Shown: positions 53,401 through 59,479 of the stretch, piece after piece
Layout of the letters: each line of letters begins with the position of its first letter
Position numbering within the stretch: position 1 is the first letter of the stretch
Assembly (NCBI GenBank): GCA_032209605.1
Contig: JASFXZ010000038.1
Coordinates: 2,294,001 to 2,358,000 of the forward strand
Reading direction: 5' to 3'
DNA: 64,000 nucleotides
Source of the DNA: Mactromeris polynyma
Lineage: Eukaryota; Mollusca; Bivalvia; Venerida; Mactridae
Made by a program: the position numbers and the translations under genes
Notes under the pieces: model-generated
Database searches by the model: none
What the model was told of the DNA's origin: nothing
The model's input: the letters and a program-made list of their open reading frames with translations, nothing else

Positions 53401-55795
53401 AAAAAGAAATAATAATCATACAGCCAATTACAGCCTTGGAACTGTCAGTAAAAATACTGGGGGTTTAAATTGATTAACCGCTAGCCAACCTCAAATGAAA
53501 AGTTAGAGGAAGAAGAAACGCTGCATTAAAAGAGGCAACAACATTGGACGCTCAGTCATATTTATGACCTTCCACTAAGGTGTACATATACATACAGGGT
53601 GTTTAAAAAGTTTGTTCACAAAGTTTGAATTTTAGTGTGTTTTTTTTAAATTGCTCGTTCCATCTAGGTCGATATATACCAATAGTTTACTTCTGCATGG
53701 GAGTTCAATATAAAACAGATATTCATGAAAAAGGCAGCAGTTTTCATTATGCGAAATAAAGCCAATGTTCACAGCATTATTTTCATTTTATCAAAATTCA
53801 AACTTTGTGAACAAACTTTTTTAACACCCTGTACATGGAAAATAGTTGTTACAAACAGGATGTTTATGGCAATAATCTGATAGGGTCAACTTTTAATGCT
53901 AGTTGAAGTTCTTCTGCAGTAGTAAAAATGTGTTAAACGTAAAACACGAGTATTGAAAGAGTTTTTATATGAAATAATAAATTAAATTTACACAAAATAC
54001 AGTTGTGACAAAAAATGCATGACAAATAGCAGTGGGCTATAACAAGAAAATTTATCCGAGCATGACGTGCCGACGATATGCACAACAAGATTATCATGTC
54101 TTTAAGTTTCACTGAAATCTGACAAAGGCTAGCAGAGAATTAGCGCGGACAAAAAATATTCGCCAAAATTATCAAATCTGAGCATGACGTGCCAATGATA
54201 TTCACAACAAGACTTCATACTATTAAGTCTAGTAAAGTTTTATTGAAATCCGACAAATGGTAGTCAAGACATCGCGCAGACAAATTTTGTCTACAGATGG
54301 ATGGACTTGACTCCAATATAGCCCCCATATTCTTCATATCTGGGGGTATAATAAAGAGCAAAACAGTCAAATTGGACTTGAAATTGTGTTCTAAATTTTG
54401 AGGGGGTCTTATTATTGAGGTTGTTTTTAAGTGAGGTTTTACTGTACACAATTTTGATGTTCAAACAGCGAACTTGATAAATAAAACATCTAAAATGGGA
54501 AACATTTTACAAAAATATTACACAGTATGAGTTAAAATAGACTTCTCACAACTATGATAGTGGCCACACTCAAATTTTGGCAATTTCAATATATATATAT
54601 CAGACATTTTATTGATAATTGTCCGCAGACAAAATGGACTGCAATATATTCGATTTTTATCAAGTCAAACATTTTCTTTGTACAGATCATTCCATGTTGG
54701 CACTCATGGTTAGCACAACAAAGGGAGGTAACCACAGCAAAGCTTGCTGAACATATGATACACATTTAACAAACTTAGATTTACCTGTCTCAAATTAAAG
54801 AGCAGTGAAATTTTATAGACCAAATAAATTTGATGACACCCAATCATTTATCTTCTGAAATGTTTCATTAAGGTATTGAGTCAAGAAATAAGGGGTTTAA
54901 TGAATCTATAAATTGTCACCTTGGTCAATAAACATACAACTGTAGTACTTGTGTAAATATAATAAATACCTACTAAGCTCATTTGGTGTCAAAAACAAAT
55001 CGCATAAATCATTTTACCAAAAGCCTTATACACAGAGCACTTACTTTTTAAACTTATTAATTTTATGTCAGTTGAGAAACAAGATTGAGAAACAAGATCT
55101 TACAACTAATATTAATCAATTTGGACGACTGCTGGTAGGGTTACTAACAAGTACCGGGGCCTATTTCAGGTACGGAGAATTTGGCAGTTCAACTGCGCCC
55201 AATGTGGGATTCAAACTCATGACCCATTGGATCTGGGGTCAGGCAATCTATCTTTCGACCAGTATGCCACCCTTATAACTTCTGTGAATACTGTCTGTGT
55301 GACTTTACTTCAATATTCTAATAAAATAATTTTTCACTAGTTTTTGTAGGTACCTACTGTCATTCAAGGGACTGTGAAATGTATTTATTTGTAAACATCT
55401 TCTAATATGCCTTTGTTGTAAAAAATGTGACCATCTTGAAAGCTATAAAATCAAACAAACCAAGTGTAACGCTTAATTAAAGATTCTGATAACGCAACTT
55501 TCTAGATTTCAAAGGAAAATAACCTCGCTAATTTTAGCAAATTCACAAAATATTGAAAAAACGAAGTAAAGACAACTTCAGATTATGTAGTTAGTGCAGG
55601 AGATTGTCATGAGTTATCTTCCCATCTAATATTCCTTCTACAGTATTTGTATATGTATATATAAAAGGGGAGAGAACTCATGTGACAATCTCCTGCGTAG
55701 AAAATTAATCAGATAAACAAGAGTAAAAAAAATAAAGAAACTTAGATAAACTTACCAGCAAGCACCAACATAACGTGATAGTATTTGGAACTCAT
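11324..55795 (-). CDS. Tmc: Transmembrane channel-like (TMC) family protein
   Basis: A spliced minus-strand gene of about 955 aa without the suspected missing exon. TMC family membership rests on the hallmark CWETYVG (exon 24755-24852), [16 protein letters not shown] around TM1, [35 protein letters not shown], and HKDLV...[13 protein letters not shown] near the end. Roughly nine to ten hydrophobic helices follow a charged cytosolic N terminus, as expected for the TMC/TMEM16-like fold. TMC proteins are ion channels or channel subunits; TMC1/2 act in hair-cell mechanotransduction. From recalled motifs this copy looks closer to the TMC5/6/7 branch, which I could not test by tree. Exons (5' to 3'): 55756-55795, 49707-49891, 48501-48646, gap, 37775-38135, 35160-35220, 33290-33371, 32310-32578, 31743-31888, 28176-28326, 26793-26954, 26061-26236, 25384-25501, 24755-24852, then 24237-24344 or 22604-22711, 21666-21741, 20568-20698, 19989-20144, 19223-19466, 11324-11482. 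Confidence 0.9.
12450..12665 (+). repeat. Dispersed repeat (copies at 56690-56930 and 5205-5345)
   Basis: Shares an ordered series of blocks: CTTTCAAG-GT, GGGGCCATAA, GGTGGACTG/GGTGGATTG, AACCTG...ATCCT-TGCTTA, ATATGATTGA and TCTGGAGTTATTGATCAGAA. Short ends not defined. Confidence 0.5.
13159..13310. mobile_element. Palindromic MITE, TGACAATCTCC family, copy 1
   Basis: Left arm CAGGAGAATGTCACAAG and TCTCTCCCCTTATCCCTTCT pair with the right arm (AGAAGGGATAAAAGGAGA, GAGAGAACTCATGACAATCTCCTG). The hairpin has a short TATATA-rich centre and no coding capacity. Confidence 0.75.
14287..15388. repeat. 16-bp minisatellite, about 69 copies
   Basis: Consensus TGTATCATATTGACAA, with variants at a few positions (CGT, CAT, CAC for TGT; AAAT for ACAA). 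Continuous over 1.1 kb in a TMC intron. There are no unique spacers, so it is not a CRISPR array. Confidence 0.97.
17588..17765. mobile_element. Pogo/Tigger-like MITE, copy 1
   Basis: Flanked by TA. Ends CAGTTAAACCTCA and GGTTTTACTG (imperfect because of a mutated right arm). The interior carries the family's ATTGAGGTGGTCTTA-type blocks and GAATAAAGAGCAAAACAG. Confidence 0.65.
19223..19466 (-). CDS. Tmc: TMC exon (end of last helix and C-terminal tail)
   Basis: Acceptor CATTTCAG, donor GTAAATA, 244 nt, ends in phase 0. Codes [36 protein letters not shown] and a Lys/Pro-rich cytosolic tail. Confidence 0.9.
19989..20144 (-). CDS. Tmc: TMC exon (loop and TM9)
   Basis: Acceptor ATTTCAG, donor GTGAGTTG, 156 nt. 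Codes [16 protein letters not shown], the conserved CGPF loop, then the start of the last hydrophobic helix ([11 protein letters not shown]). Confidence 0.9.
20568..20698 (-). CDS. Tmc: TMC exon (TM8)
   Basis: Acceptor TTTTTTTCCAG, donor GTATGT, 131 nt, phases 0 to 2. Codes [20 protein letters not shown], a family motif, and TM8. The 20-bp minisatellite at 20761-21230 copies the acceptor and first coding bases of this exon. Confidence 0.92.
20761..21230. repeat. 20-bp minisatellite derived from the exon 20568-20698 acceptor, 23.5 copies
   Basis: On the transcript strand the unit is TTCCAGTTATCTGCAATGTA. The true exon boundary reads TTCCAG then TTATCAGCAATGTAT, one mismatch over 21 bases. The array ends 62 bp from that boundary. 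Decayed copies continue on the other side to about 21430. Confidence 0.97.
21666..21741 (-). CDS. Tmc: TMC exon (TM7)
   Basis: Acceptor TTTTACAG, donor GTAAATT, 76 nt, phases 2 to 0. Codes [18 protein letters not shown] and CVFYLKK, the conserved TM7 block that follows Trp. Confidence 0.92.
21819..22317. mobile_element. TA-flanked MITE that contains a 17-bp minisatellite
   Basis: Left end CAGTCAGACCTCGTTCATTC and right end GAATGAACGAGGTCTGACTG are perfect 20-bp inverted repeats flanked by TA on both sides. The CAGTC-ACCTCG terminus and TA target fit pogo/Tigger-type elements (inference). Confidence 0.8.
21923..22290. repeat. 17-bp minisatellite, about 21 copies
   Basis: Unit TATTCAAAACCATGTAC, with a few CAGAACC variants. 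It lies wholly inside the MITE at 21819-22317. A related MITE at 7066 holds one to two unamplified copies of the same block. Confidence 0.97.
22604..22711 (-). CDS. Tmc: TMC alternative exon B (TM6-TM7 linker)
   Basis: Acceptor CTCTATAG, donor GTAAGGTT, 108 nt, same phases as exon A. Codes [30 protein letters not shown] and CQTLVW, closer to the family consensus. 22 of 36 residues match exon A. The two exons are about 1.5 kb apart, with a SINE between them. Confidence 0.87.
23487..23580 (+). repeat. Dispersed repeat copy 2
   Basis: Shares AAACCTGTATTAGTGACCAA, AACAGATATATTTTCTA and TTTAATACCACGAAT with 63870-63975 and, inverted, with 8085-8190. Confidence 0.5.
23850..24095 (-). mobile_element. 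tRNA-related SINE, copy 1 (between alternative exons)
   Basis: On the minus strand a tRNA-like head (GTGGTCCAGTGGTTAGTG, then GGGTTCGATTCCC) precedes a body with CTCCACATGTGGAG, AGTTAGTACTGGTTAGAATT and GGCTGCCGTATATAAC. The same body occurs at 46910-47190 and 59480-59735. Confidence 0.65.
24237..24344 (-). CDS. Tmc: TMC alternative exon A (TM6-TM7 linker)
   Basis: Acceptor TTTCACAG, donor GTAAGAA, 108 nt, phase 2 in and phase 2 out. Codes [30 protein letters not shown] and SQTLIW. Spliced to 21666-21741 it completes TGG (Trp); spliced to exon B it makes TGA. It has Asn (FNIP) where exon B has Asp. Confidence 0.85.
24755..24852 (-). CDS. Tmc: TMC exon (CWET motif and TM6)
   Basis: Acceptor TATATCAG, donor GTAAGTAT, 98 nt, phases 0 to 2. 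Starts with [13 protein letters not shown], the signature of the TMC domain, then TM6 ([20 protein letters not shown]). Splices to one of two alternative exons. Confidence 0.94.
24966..25068. mobile_element. Palindromic MITE, TGACAATCTCC family, copy 2
   Basis: Left AGATTGTCATGAGTTATCTC and right GATAACTCTTGACAATCGCC arms pair over about 40 bases around a short spacer. Confidence 0.7.
25384..25501 (-). CDS. Tmc: TMC exon (TM5)
   Basis: Acceptor TTTTGCAG, donor GTTAGT, 118 nt, phases 2 to 0. Codes [20 protein letters not shown] and a Cys-containing loop ([18 protein letters not shown]) leading into the CWET motif. Confidence 0.88.
25752..25812 (-). mobile_element. tRNA-Ser-like SINE head
   Basis: On the minus strand, GGGGCCTCTGTGGTCGAGTG and GTTATGGCTGCTCAC resemble a tRNA 5' half with box A. 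No full cloverleaf follows, so a SINE fragment is more likely than a tRNA gene. Confidence 0.5.
26061..26236 (-). CDS. Tmc: TMC exon (TM4)
   Basis: Acceptor TTGTTTCAG, donor GTAAGTG, 176 nt, phases 0 to 2. Codes TM4 ([20 protein letters not shown]) and [16 protein letters not shown]. Confidence 0.9.
26640..26720 (-). mobile_element. tRNA-related SINE fragment
   Basis: On the minus strand GGTCGTGGTGTTCCAGGGTT, a GCTGGACC anticodon-arm-like segment and GGGTCGAAATC (degenerate box B). Short and degenerate. Confidence 0.4.
26793..26954 (-). CDS. Tmc: TMC exon (TM3)
   Basis: Acceptor TTCTTCAG, donor GTAAACA, 162 nt in phase 0. Codes [15 protein letters not shown], then TM3 ([19 protein letters not shown]). 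Confidence 0.9.
27028..27195. mobile_element. Pogo/Tigger-like MITE, copy 2
   Basis: Left end CAGTCAAACCTTGAAATTAAGAC follows TA; right end GTCTTATCATTGAGGTTTCACTG is its imperfect inverted copy. Confidence 0.6.
28176..28326 (-). CDS. Tmc: TMC exon (cytosolic loop after TM2)
   Basis: Acceptor TATTTCAG, donor GTAAGTATA, 151 nt, phases 2 to 0. Codes [34 protein letters not shown] and the start of the conserved helical loop. AA plus C across the junction gives Asn. Confidence 0.88.
29352..29528. mobile_element. Pogo/Tigger-like MITE, copy 3
   Basis: Begins CAGTAAAACCTCAATAATAAG after TA. Its right end (TTAAGTGACGTTTTATT) is degraded. Confidence 0.55.
29879..30247. mobile_element. Palindromic MITE, TGACAATCTCC family, copy 3, interrupted
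   Basis: The left arm is partly duplicated (GAGATTGTCAGGAGATTGTC, then CTCTCCCTTTATCC twice). The right arm lies at 30192-30247 (ATATAGAACTCTAGATGGG ... TGTGACATTCTCC). The middle is occupied by another inverted-repeat element at 29981-30190. Confidence 0.55.
29981..30190. mobile_element. Inverted-repeat element nested in MITE copy 3
   Basis: Ends GGGTTGTCCATTAAATCGTA (then GAC) and GTC then TACGATTTAATGGGACAACCC are nearly perfect inverted repeats of about 23 bp. Noncoding, about 210 bp. The ends resemble mariner-type termini (weak inference). Confidence 0.65.
30546..30564. repeat. Poly(C) tract
   Basis: About 19 consecutive C. Length in the assembly may be unreliable. Confidence 0.9.
31209..31330 (+). 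repeat. Tandem duplication of about 63 bp
   Basis: Two adjacent near-identical copies that begin GCCAGTTGTCTGTCTGTGTG and end CAGAAATATTCAGAG, in a TMC intron. Confidence 0.9.
31497..31557 (+). mobile_element. tRNA-like sequence (SINE head or tRNA pseudogene)
   Basis: Has a box A-like TTAGCATAACGGA and an intact T arm (CTGGG-TTCGATT-CCCGG) followed by TAGCGCCA, but the matching 5' acceptor strand is absent. Confidence 0.45.
31743..31888 (-). CDS. Tmc: TMC exon (TM2)
   Basis: Acceptor CGCACAG, donor GTAAGTA, 146 nt, phases 0 to 2. Codes [16 protein letters not shown], a strong family motif, then TM2 ([19 protein letters not shown]). Confidence 0.92.
32310..32578 (-). CDS. Tmc: TMC exon (TM1 and first extracellular loop)
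   Basis: Acceptor ATTTTAG, donor GTAAGTATC, 269 nt. Codes [22 protein letters not shown]1, and an acidic extracellular loop with two potential N-glycosylation sites (NYS, NVS). Confidence 0.92.
33182..33272 (-). pseudogene. Duplicated fragment of TMC exon 32310-32578
   Basis: 87 of 91 bases match 32402-32492. It codes [19 protein letters not shown] and [11 protein letters not shown]; two changes are silent and two alter residues (Gln to Glu, Gly to Ser). It starts 17 bp past the donor of exon 33290-33371, and reading through that donor enters it in the correct frame. It has no acceptor of its own. Confidence 0.9.
33290..33371 (-). CDS. Tmc: TMC exon (pre-TM1 amphipathic segment)
   Basis: Acceptor TTGTAG, donor GTAAGC, 82 nt, phases 0 to 1. 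Codes [19 protein letters not shown] and GSIKKIEG, matching the family pattern before TM1. A duplicated piece of the next exon starts 17 nt past the donor. Confidence 0.88.
33838..33955 (-). repeat. Dispersed repeat, inverted copy of 8755-8865
   Basis: The reverse complement matches 8755-8865 in order: CAGGGGTTCCATTTGACCCT, GGCCACATTTTGACCCT, TTTTTCTCTAAAA. Confidence 0.55.
34790..35120. repeat. 41-bp minisatellite, about 8 copies
   Basis: The unit starts CTCTGGATGACGGTATTTGA and continues CCATATCGTAAGGGGAGCATT. It lies 40 nt past the donor of TMC exon 35160-35220. Flanking copies are degenerate. Confidence 0.96.
35160..35220 (-). CDS. Tmc: TMC exon (juxtamembrane)
   Basis: Acceptor ATTTCAG, donor GTGAGT, 61 nt. 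Codes [20 protein letters not shown], linking the N terminus to the pre-TM1 segment. A 41-bp minisatellite begins 40 nt past the donor. Confidence 0.8.
35490..35580 (+). mobile_element. tRNA-related SINE fragment, family 2
   Basis: A box B-like AGGTTTGAGTCCTGGCAGGG is followed by GTGAGCCACCAGCTAGTTAA, which recurs inverted at 48355-48475. Confidence 0.5.
36618..36930 (+). repeat. Dispersed 320-bp repeat, copy 2
   Basis: Same order of blocks as 10402-10720, including CAAGAAATATCTTGAAAAAA and GATATGCAAATA. Confidence 0.65.
37775..38135 (-). CDS. Tmc: TMC exon 4 or later (acidic, Thr-rich linker)
   Basis: Codes [12 protein letters not shown], an acidic [12 protein letters not shown] stretch, imperfect TEKTQ(Y/F) repeats and a basic end (PFLWERK). 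The donor GTATTG leaves AG, completed by A of the next exon (Arg). The acceptor is TTCTTAG at 38136 (phase 1) or, alternatively, TATATAG with exon end 38148 (phase 0, adding ACT CCT TTC TTA). Confidence 0.75.
39560..39645 (-). mobile_element. tRNA-related SINE fragment
   Basis: On the minus strand, GGCCCTGTGGGTCAATGGTT and GGTGGGTTCGATCCC resemble boxes A and B. The flank at 39455-39535 repeats ACCAGTACTTTCC-type blocks. Confidence 0.5.
39985..41146 (+). mobile_element. 5'-truncated LINE (non-LTR retrotransposon), C-terminal ORF
   Basis: An open frame from just after a stop at 39985 to 40848 codes about 285 aa. It starts within the end of a reverse transcriptase ORF ([18 protein letters not shown]) and ends with a zinc knuckle (CKLC...H...CC). 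The 3' region runs to a GTATA-type tail at about 41131-41146. It is opposite in orientation to the TMC gene. The type is CR1/Jockey-like by motif, clade not resolved. The 5' truncation is typical; no target-site duplication was identified. The frame is unbroken, so insertion may be recent. Confidence 0.8.
42060..42155 (-). mobile_element. tRNA-related SINE fragment
   Basis: On the minus strand GAGGTATTGTGGTTGAGGGG and a degenerate second half resemble a tRNA-derived head. Weak. Confidence 0.35.
44686..44783. mobile_element. Palindromic MITE, TGACAATCTCC family, copy 4
   Basis: Left GAGTTCTCTCCCTTTATCTC and right GATAAAAGGAGAGAACTAGT arms pair; the centre is TACATATACATATA. Confidence 0.7.
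45413..45642. mobile_element. Palindromic MITE, TGACAATCTCC family, copy 5, with nested MITE
   Basis: Left arm GAGATTGTCACAAGTTCTCT and CCCTTTATCCCTTCTAAAGT; right arm CTATAGAAGGAATAAAGAGA and GATAACTCATGACAATCTCC. The pogo-like MITE 45465-45595 sits at the palindrome centre. Confidence 0.8.
45465..45595. mobile_element. Pogo/Tigger-like MITE, copy 4, nested
   Basis: TA-flanked, begins CAGTAGGTCTACTTATTGAG and ends GAGGTGGTCTTACTG. The interior matches copies 1 and 5 (GAATAAAATAGCAAAACAG). Confidence 0.7.
46910..47190 (-). mobile_element. tRNA-related SINE, copy 2
   Basis: Same body as 23850-24095 (GTACGGCAGTCGAGG, CCAGTACTAACTTG, CTCCACATGTGGAGGACATA), with a tRNA-like head on the minus strand (GCTCAGTTGGTAGAGTGCAA, GGGTTCAATTCC). 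Confidence 0.65.
48355..48475 (-). mobile_element. tRNA-related SINE, family 2
   Basis: Minus-strand tRNA-like head (GGCTAGTGGTTGAGGTATC, GGTTCGAATCCTGGTAGGG), then GAGCCACCAGCTAGTTAAAT, shared with 35490-35580. Confidence 0.6.
48501..48646 (-). CDS. Tmc: TMC exon 3 (cytosolic N terminus)
   Basis: Acceptor CTACCAG, donor GTAAAT, 146 nt, ending in phase 2. Codes [20 protein letters not shown], like the TMC block before the first helix. Its phase does not match the next recognised exon, so a small exon probably lies between 38136 and 48500. Confidence 0.75.
48700..49486. repeat. 27-bp minisatellite, about 29 copies
   Basis: Unit GGATATATAGAGCTAGACTG followed by TCACCAA. The left third is irregular and the right part almost perfect. 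It ends about 55 nt from TMC exon 48501-48646. Because 27 is a multiple of 3, one frame stays open and makes a false 163-aa ORF. Confidence 0.97.
49707..49891 (-). CDS. Tmc: TMC exon 2 (cytosolic N terminus)
   Basis: Acceptor ATTAG, donor GTAAGC, 185 nt, phases 1 to 0. Codes 61 residues rich in Ser, Thr, Arg and Lys ([18 protein letters not shown]), typical of a soluble TMC N terminus. Contains RRKS, a possible basophilic kinase site (inference). Confidence 0.75.
50062..50253 (+). mobile_element. Dispersed element with ATGCCCCC termini and a poly(G) tract
   Basis: Starts ATGCCCCCTGTGACCTTGAC and ends with about 17 G then CAT. The interior has TTGAGTTATTGATCAGAAAC and ACGGACAGACAGACC blocks. 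It shares TGACCTTGACCTTTG with the satellite at 62060-63712. Confidence 0.55.
50431..50590. mobile_element. Pogo/Tigger-like MITE, copy 5 (best preserved)
   Basis: TA-flanked, with matching ends CAGTAAAACCTCA and TGAGGTTTTACTG. 160 bp and noncoding. Confidence 0.8.
50755..50875 (-). mobile_element. tRNA-related SINE fragment
   Basis: On the minus strand, a degenerate head (GAAGCTTGATGGTATACTGT, AGTTCAAATCC) suggests a tRNA origin. Confidence 0.35.
53595..53831. mobile_element. Mariner-like MITE with CAGGGTGTTT ends
   Basis: TA-flanked. Long inverted repeats of about 40 bp start CAGGGTGTTTAAAAAGTTTG and include TTCACAAAGTTTGAATTTT, mirrored at 53785-53831. No ORF. CAGGGTG ends with TA targets fit Tc1/mariner. 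Confidence 0.82.
54058..54300 (+). repeat. Tandem pair of about 125-bp units
   Basis: Both units have GAGCATGACGTGCC, GATAT-CACAACAAGA, a TTTAAGT/ATTAAGT block, CTGAAATC/TTGAAATCC-GACAAA and GCGCGGACAAA/GCGCAGACAAA. Confidence 0.7.
54349..54444. mobile_element. Pogo/Tigger-like MITE, copy 6 (right half only)
   Basis: Keeps AATAAAGAGCAAAACAGTC and GAGGTTTTACTG followed by TA; the left half is missing. Confidence 0.6.
55135..55275 (-). mobile_element. tRNA-related SINE fragment
   Basis: On the minus strand, GGGTGGCATACTGGTCGAAA and GGGTCATGAGTTTGAATCCC resemble a tRNA-derived head. Confidence 0.45.
55597..55696. mobile_element. Palindromic MITE, TGACAATCTCC family, copy 6
   Basis: Left CAGGAGATTGTCATGAGTTA and right GAACTCATGTGACAATCTCC arms pair around a TATATGTATATA centre. 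It lies 60 bp before TMC exon 1 (in intron 1). Confidence 0.75.
55756..55795 (-). CDS. Tmc: TMC exon 1 (start codon)
   Basis: ATG at 55793-55795 gives [13 protein letters not shown], then a GTAAGTTT donor in phase 1. An in-frame TGA lies 22 codons upstream with no other ATG between. The leftover G joins AG of the next exon (Glu), which supports the link. Further 5' UTR exons cannot be excluded. Confidence 0.65.
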
Positions 55796-56689
55796 TTTTT
55801 TCAGGTAATTACTTAAATCTCTGAATTTCCAGAAACAAAAATAATCACCAACACTAAAAAATCACTTAAATTTTGAATATTTGTCTTTTTTAAAGTGTTC
55901 TTTGTCAGAACTGATTAAAAAAAATAATAAAATTATAACACATGTCCAGAGCGAAAAAAATAATCACTTTGCAATTTCAGTAATTCTAATAATTCTTGTC
56001 ACGCTTATTTCATCAATGTTTCGAAATTATAAAGTCAAGAACACTTTTTGAGTCCAAAAATGACAAATGGAATCCAATTATTTCAAAATACTTGGAAGCA
56101 CAAATACCATCACAACGTTATCTAACTTATAAAATCCCCAGCCTGTTTACAAATAATCGCTTCAGTCATTGAACCAATCCCAAAATTGTGAGTAATTATT
56201 AAAATGTATCACTCTTATCACTATTCATACAAAGTAAGTCTCTCCAAATATCCTGTTATAGTCATAATAAATCTGATCAAATCCTCTCATAAATAAACCC
56301 TAGCTACACTAACTGTAAGGGAGGTCGTATACTTTCGTCATCCATGTCATTCTCCACAGTAAAAAGTCCCGAAAAATCAATTTTTATACAGATATCAATA
56401 CACTGAACTTGAACAAACAAGTTAAATTACTGCTTAATTGTTGACAATCCAAACACTTTCTTTCATACCAGTTCCCCTTTAGACATATGTCATTGAGAAA
56501 CAAACATTCACTTCCAGCAATGTAAACAAAATGCAACATGGGACTTGACACGAAAGTTCTATGGAAGCTGAATCAATATCTAATTTAGTACTTAATATTC
56601 TCCGAGCATTAAATATGTATGAAATACGTAGATAAAAAACGTTCTTAAAATATATAACAACTTAGGTACAAGTTTGAGACTAGAATGTA

Positions 56690-56930
56690 TCCATAAGAGT
56701 CGGATGCCCCTGTTATGCGCCTTTCAAGCGTTACTCATCGAAAACCAGTTTTTTAAGAGGAAAAAGGGCCATAACTACACCAAATATAGGTGGATTGTAC
56801 GGTGTCACCGATATCCAACCTGACCTGTACAAGTATTTAATTATCCTGCGCTTAAGTGCCCAATATAAATTGAATCCGTCCATCCTTTCAAGAGTTTTTG
56901 ATTGGAAACCAAATTTCAACAATGTTTCAG
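56690..56930 (+). repeat. Dispersed repeat (relative of 12450-12665)
   Basis: Shares GGGCCATAACT, GGTGGATTGTA, ATTATCCT-CGCTTA and CCATCCTTTCAAGAGTTTTTGA-type blocks in order with 12450-12665 and 5205-5345. Confidence 0.5.
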
Positions 56931-56984
56931 TCATGCAAGGTCGTCACTTGACCTAATAGGTGTTCCTAATCCTGGATAACCTTT

Positions 56985-57065
56985 GGAGGCATTGCCTTCA
57001 GTCGAATCATCACATCTTGGGTTCAAACCCGATACCTCCAGATAGGTAGTCATGTACTCAACTAA
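56985..57065 (-). mobile_element. tRNA-related SINE fragment
   Basis: On the minus strand, a GTTAGTTGAGTACATGAC head and GGGTTTGAACCCAAG (box B-like). Confidence 0.4.
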
Positions 57066-57471
57066 CGACTTATAAGGTAGACAAGACGAAAATCTAGAAT
57101 AGTACATTTATAGTACTGCTAGGACCGTCTTTGAAATTCTTACTGTTATTTTCGAGACAAAAACATACTCTAGGTACAATGCACATTCAAATTGCATAGC
57201 AAATCTTCCATATAAAACTTTTACACATATAAAGAACAGAAATACAAAATTAATGATATTCACTGTGTCCTTGGATAAGTCAGACTTTAGGACAAATACA
57301 AAACTGAAATTGATGATGAAGTAAAAACACAATACAATGTGAGATTTAATAACTGTACAATTAAAATGTACCACAAAATCAAATTTAACTTAAAAAGATG
57401 AAATAAATTCATGTATAAACAAAAATAATTCAAAGTAGCTTAAATCTGTTTAAATATCACTGTATTACCAA

Positions 57472-57735
57472 TTGTCAGTGTAAATCTGAATTCAAAATCG
57501 GTGTAAATCTGAGATTAATATGAGAGAATATTTGAATTTCATACTGGTGTAAATCTGAATTCAAAACCAGTGTAAATCTGAATTCAAAATCAGTGTAAAT
57601 CTGAATTTGGTTTTGGTGTAAATCTGAATTTGGTTTTGGTGTAAATCTGAATTTGGTATTGGTGTAAATCTGAATTCAATATCAGTGTAAATCTGAATTC
57701 AATGTTAGTGTTAATATAAATTCAATATCAGTGCA
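57472..57735. repeat. 23-bp degenerate minisatellite, about 11 copies
   Basis: Unit close to GTGTAAATCTGAATTCAAAA then TCA, with GGTTTTG and GGTATTG variants. Confidence 0.9.
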
Positions 57736-59479
57736 AAACTATTTAAAATTCAAAAACAACCAAGCATATAAAATTTTCAAGATTAAAGCCTGAATTGAAT
57801 AGCCTTTCAAAATAAACTTACATGTAGGTCAAAATCAATGAATGCATTAGTACCATACTAAAGCTTATTATAGATCAATAAGAGAAGGAATATCATACAT
57901 GGAAAGTTGTTCACATTGCAGAAAATGTTTATCTATAATCAGTATATAATAAAGATATAAACTCAATACTTTCATTGACAAAAACTGAAACATGAACAGA
58001 TTATCTCCTCTCAGAGTTTGCACTGAAATGTGGATGTACTTTTATCAATAAATGGCCCATGATTAAGAATGTATGAATGCATAGTATATCAAAGCAGCAA
58101 TACACTTGAAATGGACAGAAACCCAGAGGTTTGAACTTGGTGATCAGCAAACAGAATCAATAAAAATAATTGTTTCAGTGACCTTTTGAACTTTTTCCCC
58201 AGGATTTAATGCTGAATCACTTCCAAGTCTACAAGACGATAATACTTTATATATGCTTATTTGATATACTGTATACTAGATTAAGGCAATGCGAGAATCA
58301 ATCGGCATAAGTTAAGAAAAATATCAACTTCTTCTATAAAAGGTCAAAGGTCAAGAAGCAGGTAACACAAGTTAAAGGCTACAGAGTTAGTAACCTTACC
58401 AGAACAGAACTGAACTGTTAAAAAATATGTTCTGTAATTATTAACCTAACCACCATATTACAATATGCTTCCATTAATGACTGATTGTTACTTACTATCA
58501 TTTTTCTGGTTGATATTTCATAATTAGCCAGCTATGTACTTCATATAAAAGTCAAATAATGCCAAATAACAACATATTCAGGTCTCCTAGCAGACCTCAA
58601 TGAAAATAAAGGATTTTATAAAGGTTGAAATTTAGCAAATCAAAGCCTTTTCGTGCAATGTCTGTAAAATAAAGATCAAATAAAGGTTAATTTTGACCAG
58701 TTGTAAAGGACCAGCCGCATTCCCTCCACCACAACAACAACAACATAATCTTGCCAGGGCTGTCAGAGACTGTCGTATCAAATACTCAAGATGATATATG
58801 TAGTATTATAAGGCTGCTGTTTTCACAAGTGAATAGTACAATACAAATAACATGTAATATTTATGCTCCTAAAAGACACGGCTGATAGAAAAAATCTAAA
58901 GGTTTGGAGAGTGAATGACAGGTTTTTATAGGTTTTCAGAAAAAATGATGGATTTAAAGTATTTTCCAAACATTACAGGTTAAAACAGGTTTAAAAGTTT
59001 CACAAGGAGGCCTGCATATTGATGTGGATTACTGTATTATTTAAGAGCAACACAGTAAGTTTATGTGATCATCCAAATGGACACCTTTTATGATTTAAAG
59101 TTGAACATCCATCCCATCAAAGGTGTCACTTCAGAAGACCCATGAGAGCAATATTCTGCAAGATAGAGATGGTTTGACGGATAAAGGACAGCTTTAAACT
59201 GTAAATAAATAGTATCTAAAGGCAGTATCAATTCAAAACAAGCTTTTGAAAAGCTATCGACAACATTTCTCAAGAAAAATATAGGAAAAATATGCAAAAT
59301 ATAGGAGGTTTTTGATAATATAGGAAATCTCTTAAAAATATAGGAATTGGTCGACAGCCTGATACATCTCACCCTGGGTTCAAACCTACAACCCAATATT
59401 GGCAGTAAAAAGCTTTACCAACACATCTTGTGGTACTGCACAGGGTATATCATACAATGTAAATAATGATAAAACATTT

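Larger units (their letters stand above)
49892..55755. other. Tmc: TMC intron 1 (5.9 kb)
   Basis: No extra exon was recognised. Contains a bivalve-type element ending in poly(G) (50062-50253), a pogo-like MITE (50431-50590), tRNA-like fragments (50755-50875, 55135-55275), a mariner-like MITE (53595-53831), a 125-bp tandem pair (54058-54300) and a palindromic MITE (55597-55696). ORFs at 52766-53402 have no recognisable domain. Confidence 0.5.

Noticed and set aside
52766..53402. Overlapping ORFs on both strands, up to 126 aa
   Set aside because: No domain, splice context or family resemblance; probably decayed repeat.
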